From the NCBI RefSeq assembly GCF_017982655.1, contig NZ_JABXYX010000012.1:1-64000 (forward strand): 64,000 bases of DNA, written 5' to 3'. Position numbers and translations under genes: made by a program. A model generated the notes under the pieces. The model made no database searches. It worked only from the letters and a program-made list of their open reading frames with translations, and had not been told where the DNA came from. Below, piece after piece: positions 1 through 8,653 of the stretch. Numbering within the stretch: position 1 is the stretch's first letter; each line of letters opens with the position of its first letter. This stretch comes from Brasilonema sp. CT11 (lineage in GTDB: Bacteria; Cyanobacteriota; Cyanobacteriia; Cyanobacteriales; Nostocaceae).

Positions 1-436
1 GGTTATGGTTGTATGGTTTTGTTCACCCAGAATCTGGAGAAACATATTGGTGGATTTTGCCTACTGTCAATACCGATTTGTAAAACCTGCGTTTTAGCGG
101 ATTTTGCTCGTGAATATAGTCTTGGAAAGAACAAGCGAATCTTATTAGCCATTGACCAAGCAGGTTGGCATACAAGCAATGATGTCAAGTTACCTGAAGG
201 TATTGATTTGATTGATTTACCTGCATACTCCCCTGAACTACAACTGTTCAGTTCGATTATGGCCCCTAACCAATGAAGTTATTGCCAATTCATCTCCAGA
301 ATCTCTAGATGAACTCGAAGAACTTCTAGTTTACCGTTGCCAACAATTAATGAAGCAGCATGATTTAATTCAAGGGCTAACTTGCTACCACTGGTGGCCG
401 AGAACAAGACCTACGCAATTAAGTAGGTCGGCGTAA
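1..436 (+). pseudogene. IS630-family transposase, frameshifted C-terminal part
   Basis: The gene enters from outside the window. Frame one reads up to about 250 with the DDE-type segments LAIDQAGWH and LPAYSPEL, which are typical of IS630/Tc1-type transposases. The next part, RLWPLTNE (carrying the last acidic residue) through TCYHWWP, continues in the +1 frame from about 250 to 436. The switch falls exactly between SPELQ and VRLWP, which are contiguous in intact family members, so a one-base insertion near 241-252 is the simplest explanation. Some IS630 elements use programmed frameshifting, but no clear slippery heptamer is visible here. The reading frame stops inside the apparent right terminal inverted repeat (420-440). 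Confidence 0.85.
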
Positions 437-544
437 ATAATTATTGTTGGAATAAGGCAGGAAGCACCCGAGCAGGGAGAGAAAGAGTTTGAGCCTTATT
501 TACTTTTCTTTACACAGTTTGGTTTTATTGCACCGACTTACTTA
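420..544. mobile_element. IS630 end and inverted second end (MITE-like)
   Basis: The segment at 420-440 (TAAGTAGGTCGG then CGTAAATAA) is matched in inverted orientation by 525-544 (TTATTGCACCGACTTACTTA). The first copy overlaps the stop of the transposase and is probably the right end of that IS. The second end about 85 bases further on suggests a short non-autonomous derivative or the end of another copy. Confidence 0.55.
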
Positions 545-885
545 TCAGTATTCATCCAGACACAAGCATGAACTATCGGTTGATTACTGGCTTAACAGCC
601 GATCGCCTGTTACAGGCTTGATCTTCTTTTTTTTTTGTAGTTAAAGATACCTCTTACTGACATCTGAGTTCCGCCCTCTATATAATTACGATATTATCGG
701 ACATGATATAACCCACCTTTAGCTTATTGGTTCAACTTGTTAGAAAATTGAAATATTTCCAACTAGGTTATCTAGGAACGTCAAGGCGTAATTTCCTCAT
801 TTTATAAGTAAGCTTCTACACTATCTCTGTCAGTATTAGCTCAGTATAGTAAGTCAATGCTAATTAAAAAAAGACGTGAGTGGAT
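545..885. other. Intergenic region upstream of the Gabija-like operon
   Basis: This AT-rich stretch has no ORF with family signatures. It contains a T-run near 626-639 and should hold the promoter of the downstream nuclease/helicase pair. No operator or clear sigma70 hexamer pair could be assigned with confidence. Confidence 0.4.
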
Positions 886-2982
886 ATGAAAGTGAATATG
901 AAAATAGAATCTATAACTCTTAAAGGATTTCGCTGTTTTGGTAATACACCTACGACTGTAAAGCTATCGCGAGGTATCACAGCATTCGTTGGGGCAAATG
1001 GTTCTGGAAAAACAGCTTTGCTTGAAGCACTTGTACGTGTATTTGGTATAACAAATAAACAACGAACTATTTCACGCAATGATTTTTATGTATCTCCTAA
1101 TATAACAAATGAACATATTAGTACACATGATTTATATATAGACATTCGCCTAAGTTTCCCTGACTTAGAAGAAGACTCAGATTCTACACAGGCTAATCCT
1201 GCGATACCAGCTTGCTTCCATCATATGCAGGTAGATCGGCTGAATGGGACGCCCTTTGTTCGTATTCGTCTCGAAGCAAAGTGGGAAGATGATGGAACGA
1301 TTGATGGAAATATTGAACAAAAACTTTGGTGGATTAGGACTGCCAATGAATCACCAACAGATGAGGAAAAAAGACCATGTGAAGCATCAGAACGTGGGTT
1401 GATTCAAGTTCATTACATTCCGGCTACACGAGATCCATCTTCTCAGTTAACATCTGCGGCTGGAGCAATTTTAGGGCGTTTACAGAAAGCAATAGTCTTA
1501 TCCACCGAAACGCAACAGTCTATCCAGACTGCATCTCAGCAGATTAGAGAGGTTTTCGGAAAAGAACAAGCAATTGTTAGTATTAATCAGATCTTAGTAA
1601 GTAGATGGAAAGAACTTCATGATGATGCTTTTGATGCAGAACCTGAATTAAACGTTGCCAGTAGACAGTTTGAAGATATAATTCGCCGTTTAAATGTCGT
1701 ATTTCGCCCAACAGAACTGAATGCTGAACGTGAGTTAAATGCTTTGAGCGATGGTCAAAAATCTTTGTTTTATTTTTCGCTTATTGCCTCTGTATTTGAG
1801 GTAGAACAAAAGTTTCTATATTCAACTATTATACCAAATTCAAAAACGATAAAAAATTATGATATTTCTAAAAATAATGATACCCAAAATTTAGAAGAGT
1901 TACCAAGAACAGGTTTTAATTCTAATCGGCTGCAAACACCTGCCTTAATCATTTTCGCTTTTGAAGAACCAGAAAATCACTTAGCACCTTACTTTTTATC
2001 ACGCATTATCACACAGCTTCGCTCTCTTGTAAATCAGTATTCAGTTCAAGCTGTATTGACTAGTCATTCTCCTGCTATTCTTGGCAGGATTAAACCAGAA
2101 GAAGTACGGCATTTACGACTTATTCAAAATTCAAGGACGGTAGTTGTAAATGAAATAAAATTTTCTAATAATGATGAGTCTAAATATAAATATTTACGGG
2201 AGGCAGTTAACGCTTACCCAGAATTATACTTCGCCCGATTTGTAATTCTTGGAGAAGGGGACTCTGAGCAAGTAGTTTTGCCAAAGTTAGCTTCGGCGCT
2301 AGGTTTGGAAGTCGATCCAGCTTTTGTTGCGATAGTTCCACTTGGAGGACGCCACGTTAACTATTTCTGGAAACTACTTAATGAACTAGATATTCCACAC
2401 GCAACACTTCTAGATTTAGATTATGGACGAAAAGGTGCTGGATGGGGTCGTATTAAGTATGCATTAAAGCAACTTCTTGAAGTTGGAGTAGCTTCAGAAA
2501 ATCTTCTGAAATTTAGGGATAGTAGTGGAAACGAGCAGGAAATATCTAAAGATGAGTTAGAAATACTTGATAAACGGCAAGAGCAAATCGATGAAAATCT
2601 AATCCGTCATCTAGAAAACTTTGGTGTATTCTTGTCCTCCCCACTTGATTTAGACATGGGGATGCTATCCTCTTTTGCTGATGTCTACAAAGCTATTGTC
2701 CCTGAAAGCTGTGGACCAAGGATTCCTAACAGAGAAAATTCAAAATACAGCAGTTATTTAGATACTGCAACAAAAGCTGTTCTTGGCGATGATGCTGATT
2801 CATCAGTATATCCAGAAGAAATTATGGCGTTATTTCCGTGGTATAGGTATCTATTTTTAACTAAAAGTAAACCATCGACTCACCTTCAAGCGCTCTGTCA
2901 AATTGCTGACCAAGAGCTTGCAAATAAAGCTCCCTTGGTATTAAAAAATATTTTGAAGTACACCATTAACAAGTTACGCTAA
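886..2982 (+). CDS. OLD-family ATPase/TOPRIM nuclease (GajA-like)
   Basis: The protein has an N-terminal ABC-type ATPase: IESITLKGFRCFG start, Walker A GANGSGKT (about residues 36-43), signature LSDGQKS (about 287), Walker B IIFAFEEPENH (about 360) and H-loop LTSHSP. It also has a C-terminal TOPRIM nuclease with the GEGDSE glutamate (about 456) and the DLDYG acidic motif (about 510). This order defines OLD-family nucleases. Because it sits 7 bases upstream of a UvrD-like helicase gene, it fits class 2 OLD proteins, which include GajA of the Gabija anti-phage system. At 698 aa it is longer than commonly described GajA (about 580 aa). The start is taken as the ATG at 886; a GTG at 880 and an ATG at 898 are alternatives. 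Confidence 0.85.
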   Translation: MKVNMKIESITLKGFRCFGNTPTTVKLSRGITAFVGANGSGKTALLEALVRVFGITNKQRTISRNDFYVSPNITNEHISTHDLYIDIRLSFPDLEEDSDSTQANPAIPACFHHMQVDRLNGTPFVRIRLEAKWEDDGTIDGNIEQKLWWIRTANESPTDEEKRPCEASERGLIQVHYIPATRDPSSQLTSAAGAILGRLQKAIVLSTETQQSIQTASQQIREVFGKEQAIVSINQILVSRWKELHDDAFDAEPELNVASRQFEDIIRRLNVVFRPTELNAERELNALSDGQKSLFYFSLIASVFEVEQKFLYSTIIPNSKTIKNYDISKNNDTQNLEELPRTGFNSNRLQTPALIIFAFEEPENHLAPYFLSRIITQLRSLVNQYSVQAVLTSHSPAILGRIKPEEVRHLRLIQNSRTVVVNEIKFSNNDESKYKYLREAVNAYPELYFARFVILGEGDSEQVVLPKLASALGLEVDPAFVAIVPLGGRHVNYFWKLLNELDIPHATLLDLDYGRKGAGWGRIKYALKQLLEVGVASENLLKFRDSSGNEQEISKDELEILDKRQEQIDENLIRHLENFGVFLSSPLDLDMGMLSSFADVYKAIVPESCGPRIPNRENSKYSSYLDTATKAVLGDDADSSVYPEEIMALFPWYRYLFLTKSKPSTHLQALCQIADQELANKAPLVLKNILKYTINKLR

Positions 2983-2989
2983 AAAAAAT

Positions 2990-5032
2990 ATGAATATGGT
3001 TAATATTCTTTCTTATAGTTGGATACCAGTTGGAGTTAGTGAGCTTGAGCAGAATGCAGAAACAGTTGTACGCTCTAATAAAAACTATTCTGTAATAGCT
3101 GGACCAGGAGCCGGAAAAACAGAATTATTAGCTCAAAGAGCTTGCTATCTTTTGCAAACAGGTCAGTGTCCTAACCCCTATCGTATTCTTGCTATCAGTT
3201 TTAAGAAAGATGCTGCAAATAATTTAAAAGAACGAGTAGCTGAGCGATGTTCAAAAGAAGAAGCTTTGCGCTTTGATTCACTGACTTTTGATGCTTTTGC
3301 AAAAAGTATGTTGGATAGGTTTATGGGAGCATTACCAGAAGTTTGGCGACCAACTACGGATTATGAGCTTTACTTTCCAAAAAAACATGAATACGAAAGC
3401 TTTCTACGATCCCTTAGTCTTAATTTTTCAGATGATTCTGTAAGAAAATTAGAGAAAATTTGGATTCTTGGTTCACCTCTTTCAACTGAAAAAATACAGG
3501 AAATACCTACTGAATTTCTATCTATAGCTGCAAAGCGGTGGTGGGAAGCGTGTTTGCATATGGGTGGAAATTCTAGGTTGACTTTCCCAATGATAGAAAG
3601 GTTAGTAGAACTGCTCCTGAGAACAAATCCTAAAATTTGCAACGCTTTAAAAGCAACTTATACCCATGTCTTCATGGATGAGTTTCAGGATACAACCCAT
3701 GTTCAATACGATTTGGTAAAAACTGCATTCCTGAATTCTCAAACTGTATTAACTGCTGTGGGTGACAACAAGCAGCAGATTATGCGTTGGGCAATGGCGC
3801 TAGATGATGCTTTTAGTGTTTTTGAGAAAGATTTTAAAGCGGAACGTATTCAGCTATTCTCTAACTATCGCTCATCATCAGAGCTAGTAGAAATACAACA
3901 TAAAATTGCTCTTACAATCGACCAAAACTACAAGCAAGTTGAATCTAAAATTTCAAAAAATATATCAGAAGAGCCTTGCGTAATTTGGGATTTTAAAACA
4001 CCCGAAGTAGAAGCAGAACATCTTGCAAAAACTATATCATCTACCATAAGTAGTTATCGACTAACTCCCAGAGATTTTGTGATTATTGTCAAGCAAAAAG
4101 CAGACAGTTACGAACCATCTTTGAAAAAGGCTTTTCAAAGAAATGGATTAAAAATACGTGTTCAACAGGATATTCTAGCAGAACCTCTGACAGAATTTTT
4201 TTTGGCATTTCTGCGGTTTGCTTCAAGAGAACGTGCTGGTGTTTACTGGTCTGACTGTTATAAAATATTAGGCAGCCTACGAGGCATTAATCCAACAGAC
4301 GACAAAAGCAGCAGATTATTACAAGAGGAGCTTAATAATTTTCACCGCCATTTGCAATATAAAATGAATCATGTGTCGTTTCAAAATAAACAGATAAATG
4401 AACTCTTGAAAGAAATTGAAAAATTTGTCGTTAAAGAAAGTATTCAAGCTTACTTACCCGAATATAAACAAAGTAATAGATATGAAGATTTATTTAAAAA
4501 AATAAGCAATAAACTTCAGAAAAGTTGCGAAACAGTGGAACACAAATCTTGGGAGTCAATTCTAGACGACTTTGAAGGAAAAGATTCAGTCTCAATTATG
4601 ACCATTCACAAAAGTAAAGGATTGCAGTATCACACTGTAATCTTTGTTGGACTAGACGACTCTGCATGGTGGAGTTTTCCAAATCAACCAGAAGAATCTC
4701 GTGCTAGCTTCTTTGTTGCTTTTTCACGTGCAAAACAACGTGTTATTTTTACTTACTGTGAACAACGTGGTCAAAGGAGTAATAAAGTATCTTCTCTTTA
4801 CGAAGTATTACACAGAGCAGGAGTTAAAACTGAAGTGATTGAAAGCCAAGTTATCTTCCCTTCAAATAGTGTTGGTGAAGGTGAGGTACTTGAATGGTTC
4901 GACTTACTTTTCGATAAGAAATCTGCTAATTCCAAGCTTTCTATTATGCGATCGCACTTCAGCCAACGTAGTGCAAAATGCGATCGCACTTTTGATAAGT
5001 ACCTTCCAACCGAACATCTACAATTGAGTTAG
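2990..5032 (+). CDS. UvrD/Rep-like superfamily 1 helicase (GajB-like)
   Basis: SF1A helicase motifs occur in order: Walker A GPGAGKT (about residue 38), motif II DEFQD (about 230), motif III VGDNKQQIMRW, motif IV region NYRSS, motif V TIHKSKGLQ (about 538), and motif VI VAFSRAKQR. The gene begins 7 bases after the OLD-family gene and so is almost certainly co-transcribed. In Gabija, GajB is thought to sense DNA ends or termini from replication/transcription and activate GajA. At 680 aa it is larger than typical GajB (about 500 aa) and nearer to full UvrD size, so a variant system is likely. Two HIP1-like gcgatcgcac sequences lie in the last 100 bases of the gene. Confidence 0.85.
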   Translation: MNMVNILSYSWIPVGVSELEQNAETVVRSNKNYSVIAGPGAGKTELLAQRACYLLQTGQCPNPYRILAISFKKDAANNLKERVAERCSKEEALRFDSLTFDAFAKSMLDRFMGALPEVWRPTTDYELYFPKKHEYESFLRSLSLNFSDDSVRKLEKIWILGSPLSTEKIQEIPTEFLSIAAKRWWEACLHMGGNSRLTFPMIERLVELLLRTNPKICNALKATYTHVFMDEFQDTTHVQYDLVKTAFLNSQTVLTAVGDNKQQIMRWAMALDDAFSVFEKDFKAERIQLFSNYRSSSELVEIQHKIALTIDQNYKQVESKISKNISEEPCVIWDFKTPEVEAEHLAKTISSTISSYRLTPRDFVIIVKQKADSYEPSLKKAFQRNGLKIRVQQDILAEPLTEFFLAFLRFASRERAGVYWSDCYKILGSLRGINPTDDKSSRLLQEELNNFHRHLQYKMNHVSFQNKQINELLKEIEKFVVKESIQAYLPEYKQSNRYEDLFKKISNKLQKSCETVEHKSWESILDDFEGKDSVSIMTIHKSKGLQYHTVIFVGLDDSAWWSFPNQPEESRASFFVAFSRAKQRVIFTYCEQRGQRSNKVSSLYEVLHRAGVKTEVIESQVIFPSNSVGEGEVLEWFDLLFDKKSANSKLSIMRSHFSQRSAKCDRTFDKYLPTEHLQLS

Positions 5033-5060
5033 TAATACACCACTACGCCGAAGTACCGGG

Positions 5061-5300
5061 ATGCAGAGAGTCACAGTTGACGATATCAAACAAAATCCCT
5101 TGAAGTATCTCAATCAAGTTGAGGCGGGTGAAAGCTTTGTCATTGTCCAAGCAGACAAGGCAATTGCTGAATTAAAACCAATTACAAGTACTAACAAGCA
5201 ATTACGACCATTTGGTTTGTGTGCTGGAGAATTTACAGTGCCTGATAATTTTGATGAACTTTTGCCCGAAGAGATTGTGAATGTATTTGAAGGCAGATGA
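5061..5300 (+). CDS. Phd/YefM-type antitoxin, orphan
   Basis: This 79-aa protein has the N-terminal Phd/YefM DNA-binding pattern (VTVDDIKQNPLKYLNQVEAG, then ESFVIV and AIAELKPI) and an acidic C-terminal tail that would normally wrap around a toxin. Its stop codon overlaps an ATG (ATGA at 5297-5300), the usual translational-coupling arrangement with a PIN or RelE toxin. Here the downstream frame closes after only 11 codons (MKIILIYASKK). The toxin is therefore missing and the antitoxin is solitary, possibly kept as a repressor or as an anti-addiction gene. Confidence 0.8.
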   Translation: MQRVTVDDIKQNPLKYLNQVEAGESFVIVQADKAIAELKPITSTNKQLRPFGLCAGEFTVPDNFDELLPEEIVNVFEGR

Positions 5301-5332
5301 AAATTATCCTAATCTACGCATCCAAAAAGTAA

Positions 5333-5360
5333 AAAAGGGATTCTTGTCGAAATCCCTTTT
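5333..5360. terminator. Bidirectional intrinsic terminator
   Basis: A perfect 10-bp stem, AAAAGGGATT (5333-5342) and AATCCCTTTT (5351-5360), surrounds an 8-base loop and has A-rich and T-rich shoulders. It lies between the convergent antitoxin gene and the DUF4870 gene and could serve both. Confidence 0.8.
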
Positions 5361-5392
5361 CCAAAACTAAACTTTATCCGAAATTAATATAA

Positions 5393-5767
5393 TTAGAAAA
5401 CTCGAAAAATAAATGGATAACGGAACGGTTGATCAGGCTTGCTGAAACAGTGCAACAGCGCCCAAATTGTCAGTCCCCAGTGTAGTAAAAAGCCAAAAGC
5501 AACAACAGGGAAGAACAAAATTCCGCCAAGACCAAGGGTGAGAAAAGATATAATCCCAATTGGAACTCCAATTAGTATTGCCCAGAACCAAACATTGAAG
5601 TGAAAATTAATTGATTCTTTGGCGTTGCTTTTAACAACTGGATCATCGGAGATTAAGTTAATTAAAATTGGAACACCAACCGAAAATAATGTTGTACTAA
5701 AAAAAATCGCCCCATGACACAGAGATGATAGCAATTTGCGCTTATCAGAATCGTATGTAACTCGCAT
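5393..5767 (-). CDS. DUF4870 domain membrane protein
   Basis: This protein of about 124 aa has three hydrophobic segments: SLCHGAIFFSTTLFSVGVPI, FNVWFWAILIGVPIGIISFL, and a third around GGILFFPVVAFGFLLHWGL. The motif KESINFHFNVW before the second helix is characteristic of DUF4870 (Tic20-like) proteins. The start was placed at the ATG at 5767 (MRVTYDSDKRKLL) because it is preceded by a GAGGAG ribosome-binding site; a longer frame upstream has no such site. The function of the family is not established. Confidence 0.8.
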   Translation of the reverse strand: MRVTYDSDKRKLLSSLCHGAIFFSTTLFSVGVPILINLISDDPVVKSNAKESINFHFNVWFWAILIGVPIGIISFLTLGLGGILFFPVVAFGFLLHWGLTIWALLHCFSKPDQPFRYPFIFRVF

Positions 5768-5818
5768 CGTTGGTGGCTCCTCAATTCGCTTTCTTGTCTT
5801 GATTTTAACGGTTACCAA

Positions 5819-6121
5819 ATAGGTTTGGCATTACAGGTTACCGTACTTAGAAAGCTTTTGTGCTTTCCCCTAGTACAGATTAACTTTGAGTGCGACTCAT
5901 CAACTACAGGTTATGAGGTTTTCCGAACTCTTACACAGTAGAAGATAAAGTTAAGATCTAACAAGCGTGAATGCGTCCCGCAGCTTTAAGATCACTCCGA
6001 GGTGCTTCCAGCATGGAGTGTCTGGCGAAGGCGATCGCTAAGGAGCAACAGACGCGCCGCGCGCGTATTGTTCAGACACATTCTCTGTCCTGAGTAACCA
6101 GAAAACAATTGAGGTGTATTT
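5819..6121. other. Intergenic region with a short dispersed repeat
   Basis: No gene is visible. The part at about 6015-6070 contains a HIP1 octamer and GC-rich sequence (gcgccgcgcgcg) of the short dispersed repeat type seen elsewhere in this window. The promoter of the following hypothetical gene probably lies here. Confidence 0.4.
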
Positions 6122-7009
6122 ATGAGCAAATCAATTTCTAAGTTAGTTGATGAACTACCTACCAGCAATTTGACCGTTTCTGCATTGCGCGCGCTCGATT
6201 TTGTTGCCCCTGGTGAGTGGCGAAATGTAGTTGGCTTTGTCAACACGATCAAAACTGTCACTGGCGAAACCGACGAAAGGCTCATTCAACAAATTGGCGA
6301 ACGAGCGGTTTATCTCTACAACGATCGCTCTCAGGGATACCAACGAGCAATGTGGCTTTATCAGACCGTTGAACGCACAGATAAAGCACTTGGTGCAGCT
6401 GCATTCGCAAACAAAGTGGGTGAGAAAGTTCCCCTTTTGGGTTTTTTAAACCGACTCACTCCCAAAGCTGATAAAGCACAAACCATAGACTTGTGCTTAA
6501 AACTAGTTGTTGAGTTAGTAGCTTTCTGCCAAATTAACGGTATTCCCGGAAACAGTATTGGGGATTTTGTCAGGTCTTTGGGTGAATACAGCGATGAATC
6601 CTTCATCCGCATGGCTGCATTAGTTTGCTTTGATGGTTTGATACCCCTAGGTCCAAACTTCATCAGTACCGCACTATCTAGAATTAATCACACAAGTCCT
6701 CAGGAGTTAGAGCAAAACTCGACCTTTCAAAATATCAGAACAGAAATTCCAGGTAACAATTCCAGTAGCAAACTCAACTTTATTGGCGAAAGCTTCAATT
6801 CAGTGAGTGGTTGGATGACTAGTCTAATTACTTCAAAGCATTTGACACCACAAAAAGTCGCCAACCACTTGCAAAGTTTTGTCGATGTTGCTGATGATAA
6901 GCTAGACTTCGTTGCTGCGTTGCTGGATATGTCAACGAATTACTACGAACATACAGGTACACAAACTTTAGCACGTCGATTGATAGAGCGAGCTGCGGCT
7001 GAAATTTAA
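6122..7009 (+). CDS. Hypothetical protein, helical, about 295 aa
   Basis: I do not recognise a family. The protein is predicted to be soluble and largely alpha-helical, without a signal peptide or membrane segment. It starts MSKSISKLVDELP and holds a conserved-looking core around YNDRSQGYQRAMWLYQ and NRLTPKADKAQTIDLCLKL. Its even codon use and the absence of stops over 888 bases make it a real gene. A small hypothetical gene follows 81 bases downstream in the same direction, so the two may be co-expressed. Confidence 0.75.
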   Translation: MSKSISKLVDELPTSNLTVSALRALDFVAPGEWRNVVGFVNTIKTVTGETDERLIQQIGERAVYLYNDRSQGYQRAMWLYQTVERTDKALGAAAFANKVGEKVPLLGFLNRLTPKADKAQTIDLCLKLVVELVAFCQINGIPGNSIGDFVRSLGEYSDESFIRMAALVCFDGLIPLGPNFISTALSRINHTSPQELEQNSTFQNIRTEIPGNNSSSKLNFIGESFNSVSGWMTSLITSKHLTPQKVANHLQSFVDVADDKLDFVAALLDMSTNYYEHTGTQTLARRLIERAAAEI

Positions 7010-7090
7010 CCCTGGTAAATCCGGGTGCTAGCGCCAGCAAGTATCGGATAATAAATTATTACTTTAAATTACTTACAAAGGTAGTCAACA

Positions 7091-7351
7091 ATGGGCAGAC
7101 TCAATCCCTACACTCTACAGATGGAACTTACCCGGATGTTTGAGAACGGGCAATCGTTTTTCGCGACAACAAAAGTGCATGATTGGTTAAAAGAACGTCA
7201 TCATAATCCTGCAGATTACGATATTCTTTTCCATCAAAAACCAGCACCTCCTGGTTCCAAATCAGTAATGGTTGTTGAAGTTGAATTACGTCGCAAAGAT
7301 GGACAACCGGTTGATCCGTGGTTGCAAGAACAAGCCAATCTTCATGCTTGA
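7091..7351 (+). CDS. Small hypothetical protein, 86 aa
   Basis: A start ATG at 7091 is preceded by AAAGGTAG-like sequence that may act as a weak ribosome-binding site. The product is a charged soluble protein (MGRLNPYTLQMELTRMF, then VEVELRRKDGQPVDPW). I do not recognise a domain. It follows the 295-aa hypothetical gene on the same strand. Confidence 0.65.
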   Translation: MGRLNPYTLQMELTRMFENGQSFFATTKVHDWLKERHHNPADYDILFHQKPAPPGSKSVMVVEVELRRKDGQPVDPWLQEQANLHA

Positions 7352-7449
7352 TAACGATTATAGCGGTTACTGACCTAGTGAGGTACGTTTTCAAGGCTAC
7401 TAACTCTACTAAAAAAGATTTGGGTATACCTCAGTTGCTTAAAAAAGGC

Positions 7450-7578
7450 TATAGCAGTCCTAAATCATTTGTGAACAACAAGATTCCCGACTCCTTTAAA
7501 AGTTGTCGGGAATCTGATGATGCGCAATTTCTGTGCTACGCGCAGGCACTTTCACACAAATCAAATAGGATTGCTATA
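7450..7578. mobile_element. MITE with about 26-bp imperfect terminal inverted repeats
   Basis: The left end TATAGCAGTCCTAAATCATT (from 7450) is matched in inverted orientation by the right end closing with AATAGGATTGCTATA (to 7578). Inside lies a strong hairpin, GATTCCCGAC (7482-7491) with GTCGGGAATC (7505-7514). It is non-coding, and the TA at both outer ends fits IS630/Tc1-type target use. It fills the 335-base gap between two genes. Confidence 0.75.
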
Positions 7579-7686
7579 GACCACAAAAGTCCCTCAGTGA
7601 TCTGTTTTAGTTTTTCCAAAAGTTGCTCATCAGAAAATCTTTATGGTTGAAAACTATCTGTAAGCGATATTTTACCTGTAAATATT

Positions 7687-8148
7687 ATGGATAATAAGAT
7701 TGAAGACATTTACAACTATATAAAAATTTCAGATTTGATTGCCACTTCAGGACAACCAACAACAAAAGAATTTTCAGCAATTCAACAAGCAGGATATCAA
7801 ATTGTTGTGAATTTGGCACTACCAGAATCTACCAACGCTTTACCTGAGGAAAAACAAATTGTTGAATCTCAAGGTATGCAGTATGTTCACATTCCTGTTG
7901 TTTGGGAAAAACCCACTATTGAAAACGTGAACGATTTTTTTAGCGTCATGGAGGCAAACACTCAGAAAAAAGTGTTTGTTCATTGTATTGCGAATAAGAG
8001 AGTTTCAGCATTTATCTATCTTTATTATCGTCTACATGAACATATGAGTGAGGAAGATGCAAAGAAAGAGTTACATAAAATTTGGGTTCCCAATGAGATT
8101 TGGCAAAATTTTATGGAACAGGTGATAAAGAATTCTGATTTTTTATAA
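7687..8148 (+). CDS. Protein tyrosine phosphatase-like protein (DUF442-type fold)
   Basis: The N-terminal part (IYNYIKISDLIATSGQPT) and the loop VFVHCIANKRVSAF match the dual-specificity-phosphatase-like family that resembles DUF442/beta-lactamase-hydrolase-like proteins. The presumed P-loop reads HC-IANK-R, so only four residues separate the Cys from the Arg instead of the canonical five (HCx5R). Activity is thus uncertain even though Cys and Arg are present. It is 153 aa and cytoplasmic. An acetyltransferase gene follows closely. Confidence 0.7.
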   Translation: MDNKIEDIYNYIKISDLIATSGQPTTKEFSAIQQAGYQIVVNLALPESTNALPEEKQIVESQGMQYVHIPVVWEKPTIENVNDFFSVMEANTQKKVFVHCIANKRVSAFIYLYYRLHEHMSEEDAKKELHKIWVPNEIWQNFMEQVIKNSDFL

Positions 8149-8193
8149 ATCTTTGTTCATCAGCACATGATATACATACCAGGTGCAATTACG

Positions 8194-8628
8194 ATGTATC
8201 AATTTGTTACCAATCTGACCGAAAACCAGGTTTCTAATTTGCTGGATTTATACAAAAACGAATTTTGGAGCTACAAACGTGAACGTGAAGATATTGTCAA
8301 GATGCTTGCAGCATCAGACATTATCGTCGGATTGGTAGATGAGAATGAACAATTGATTGGTTTTACTCGTGTTCTCACCGATTTTGTGTACAGAGCAACT
8401 ATTTATGATGTCATAATTAAACCAACTCATAGAAAAATGGGTCTTGGTACTCAGTTGATAGATGCAGTTGTGAATCACCCTAAGTTAGCCTCAGTTGAGC
8501 AAATTACTCTTTATTGTCTACCAGAAATGATTCCTTTTTATGAACGTTGGGACTTCACAGCTAACATCGGTGAATTACAGTTGATGTTCCGAAACAAGCA
8601 ATTTCATAAGCACGTTAAAAATGCGTGA
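8194..8628 (+). CDS. GNAT family N-acetyltransferase
   Basis: The protein has about 144 aa with GNAT motif A (VIIKPTHRKMGLGTQLIDAV; the acetyl-CoA pyrophosphate loop is RKMGLGT) and motif B around ITLYCLPEMIPFYERWDF. The substrate cannot be told. The start was set at the ATG at 8194, which has AGGTG about 8 bases upstream, rather than at 8167. It is close behind the phosphatase-like gene. Confidence 0.85.
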   Translation: MYQFVTNLTENQVSNLLDLYKNEFWSYKREREDIVKMLAASDIIVGLVDENEQLIGFTRVLTDFVYRATIYDVIIKPTHRKMGLGTQLIDAVVNHPKLASVEQITLYCLPEMIPFYERWDFTANIGELQLMFRNKQFHKHVKNA

Positions 8629-8653
8629 ATTTGAATGATCGCGACTCACCAGC

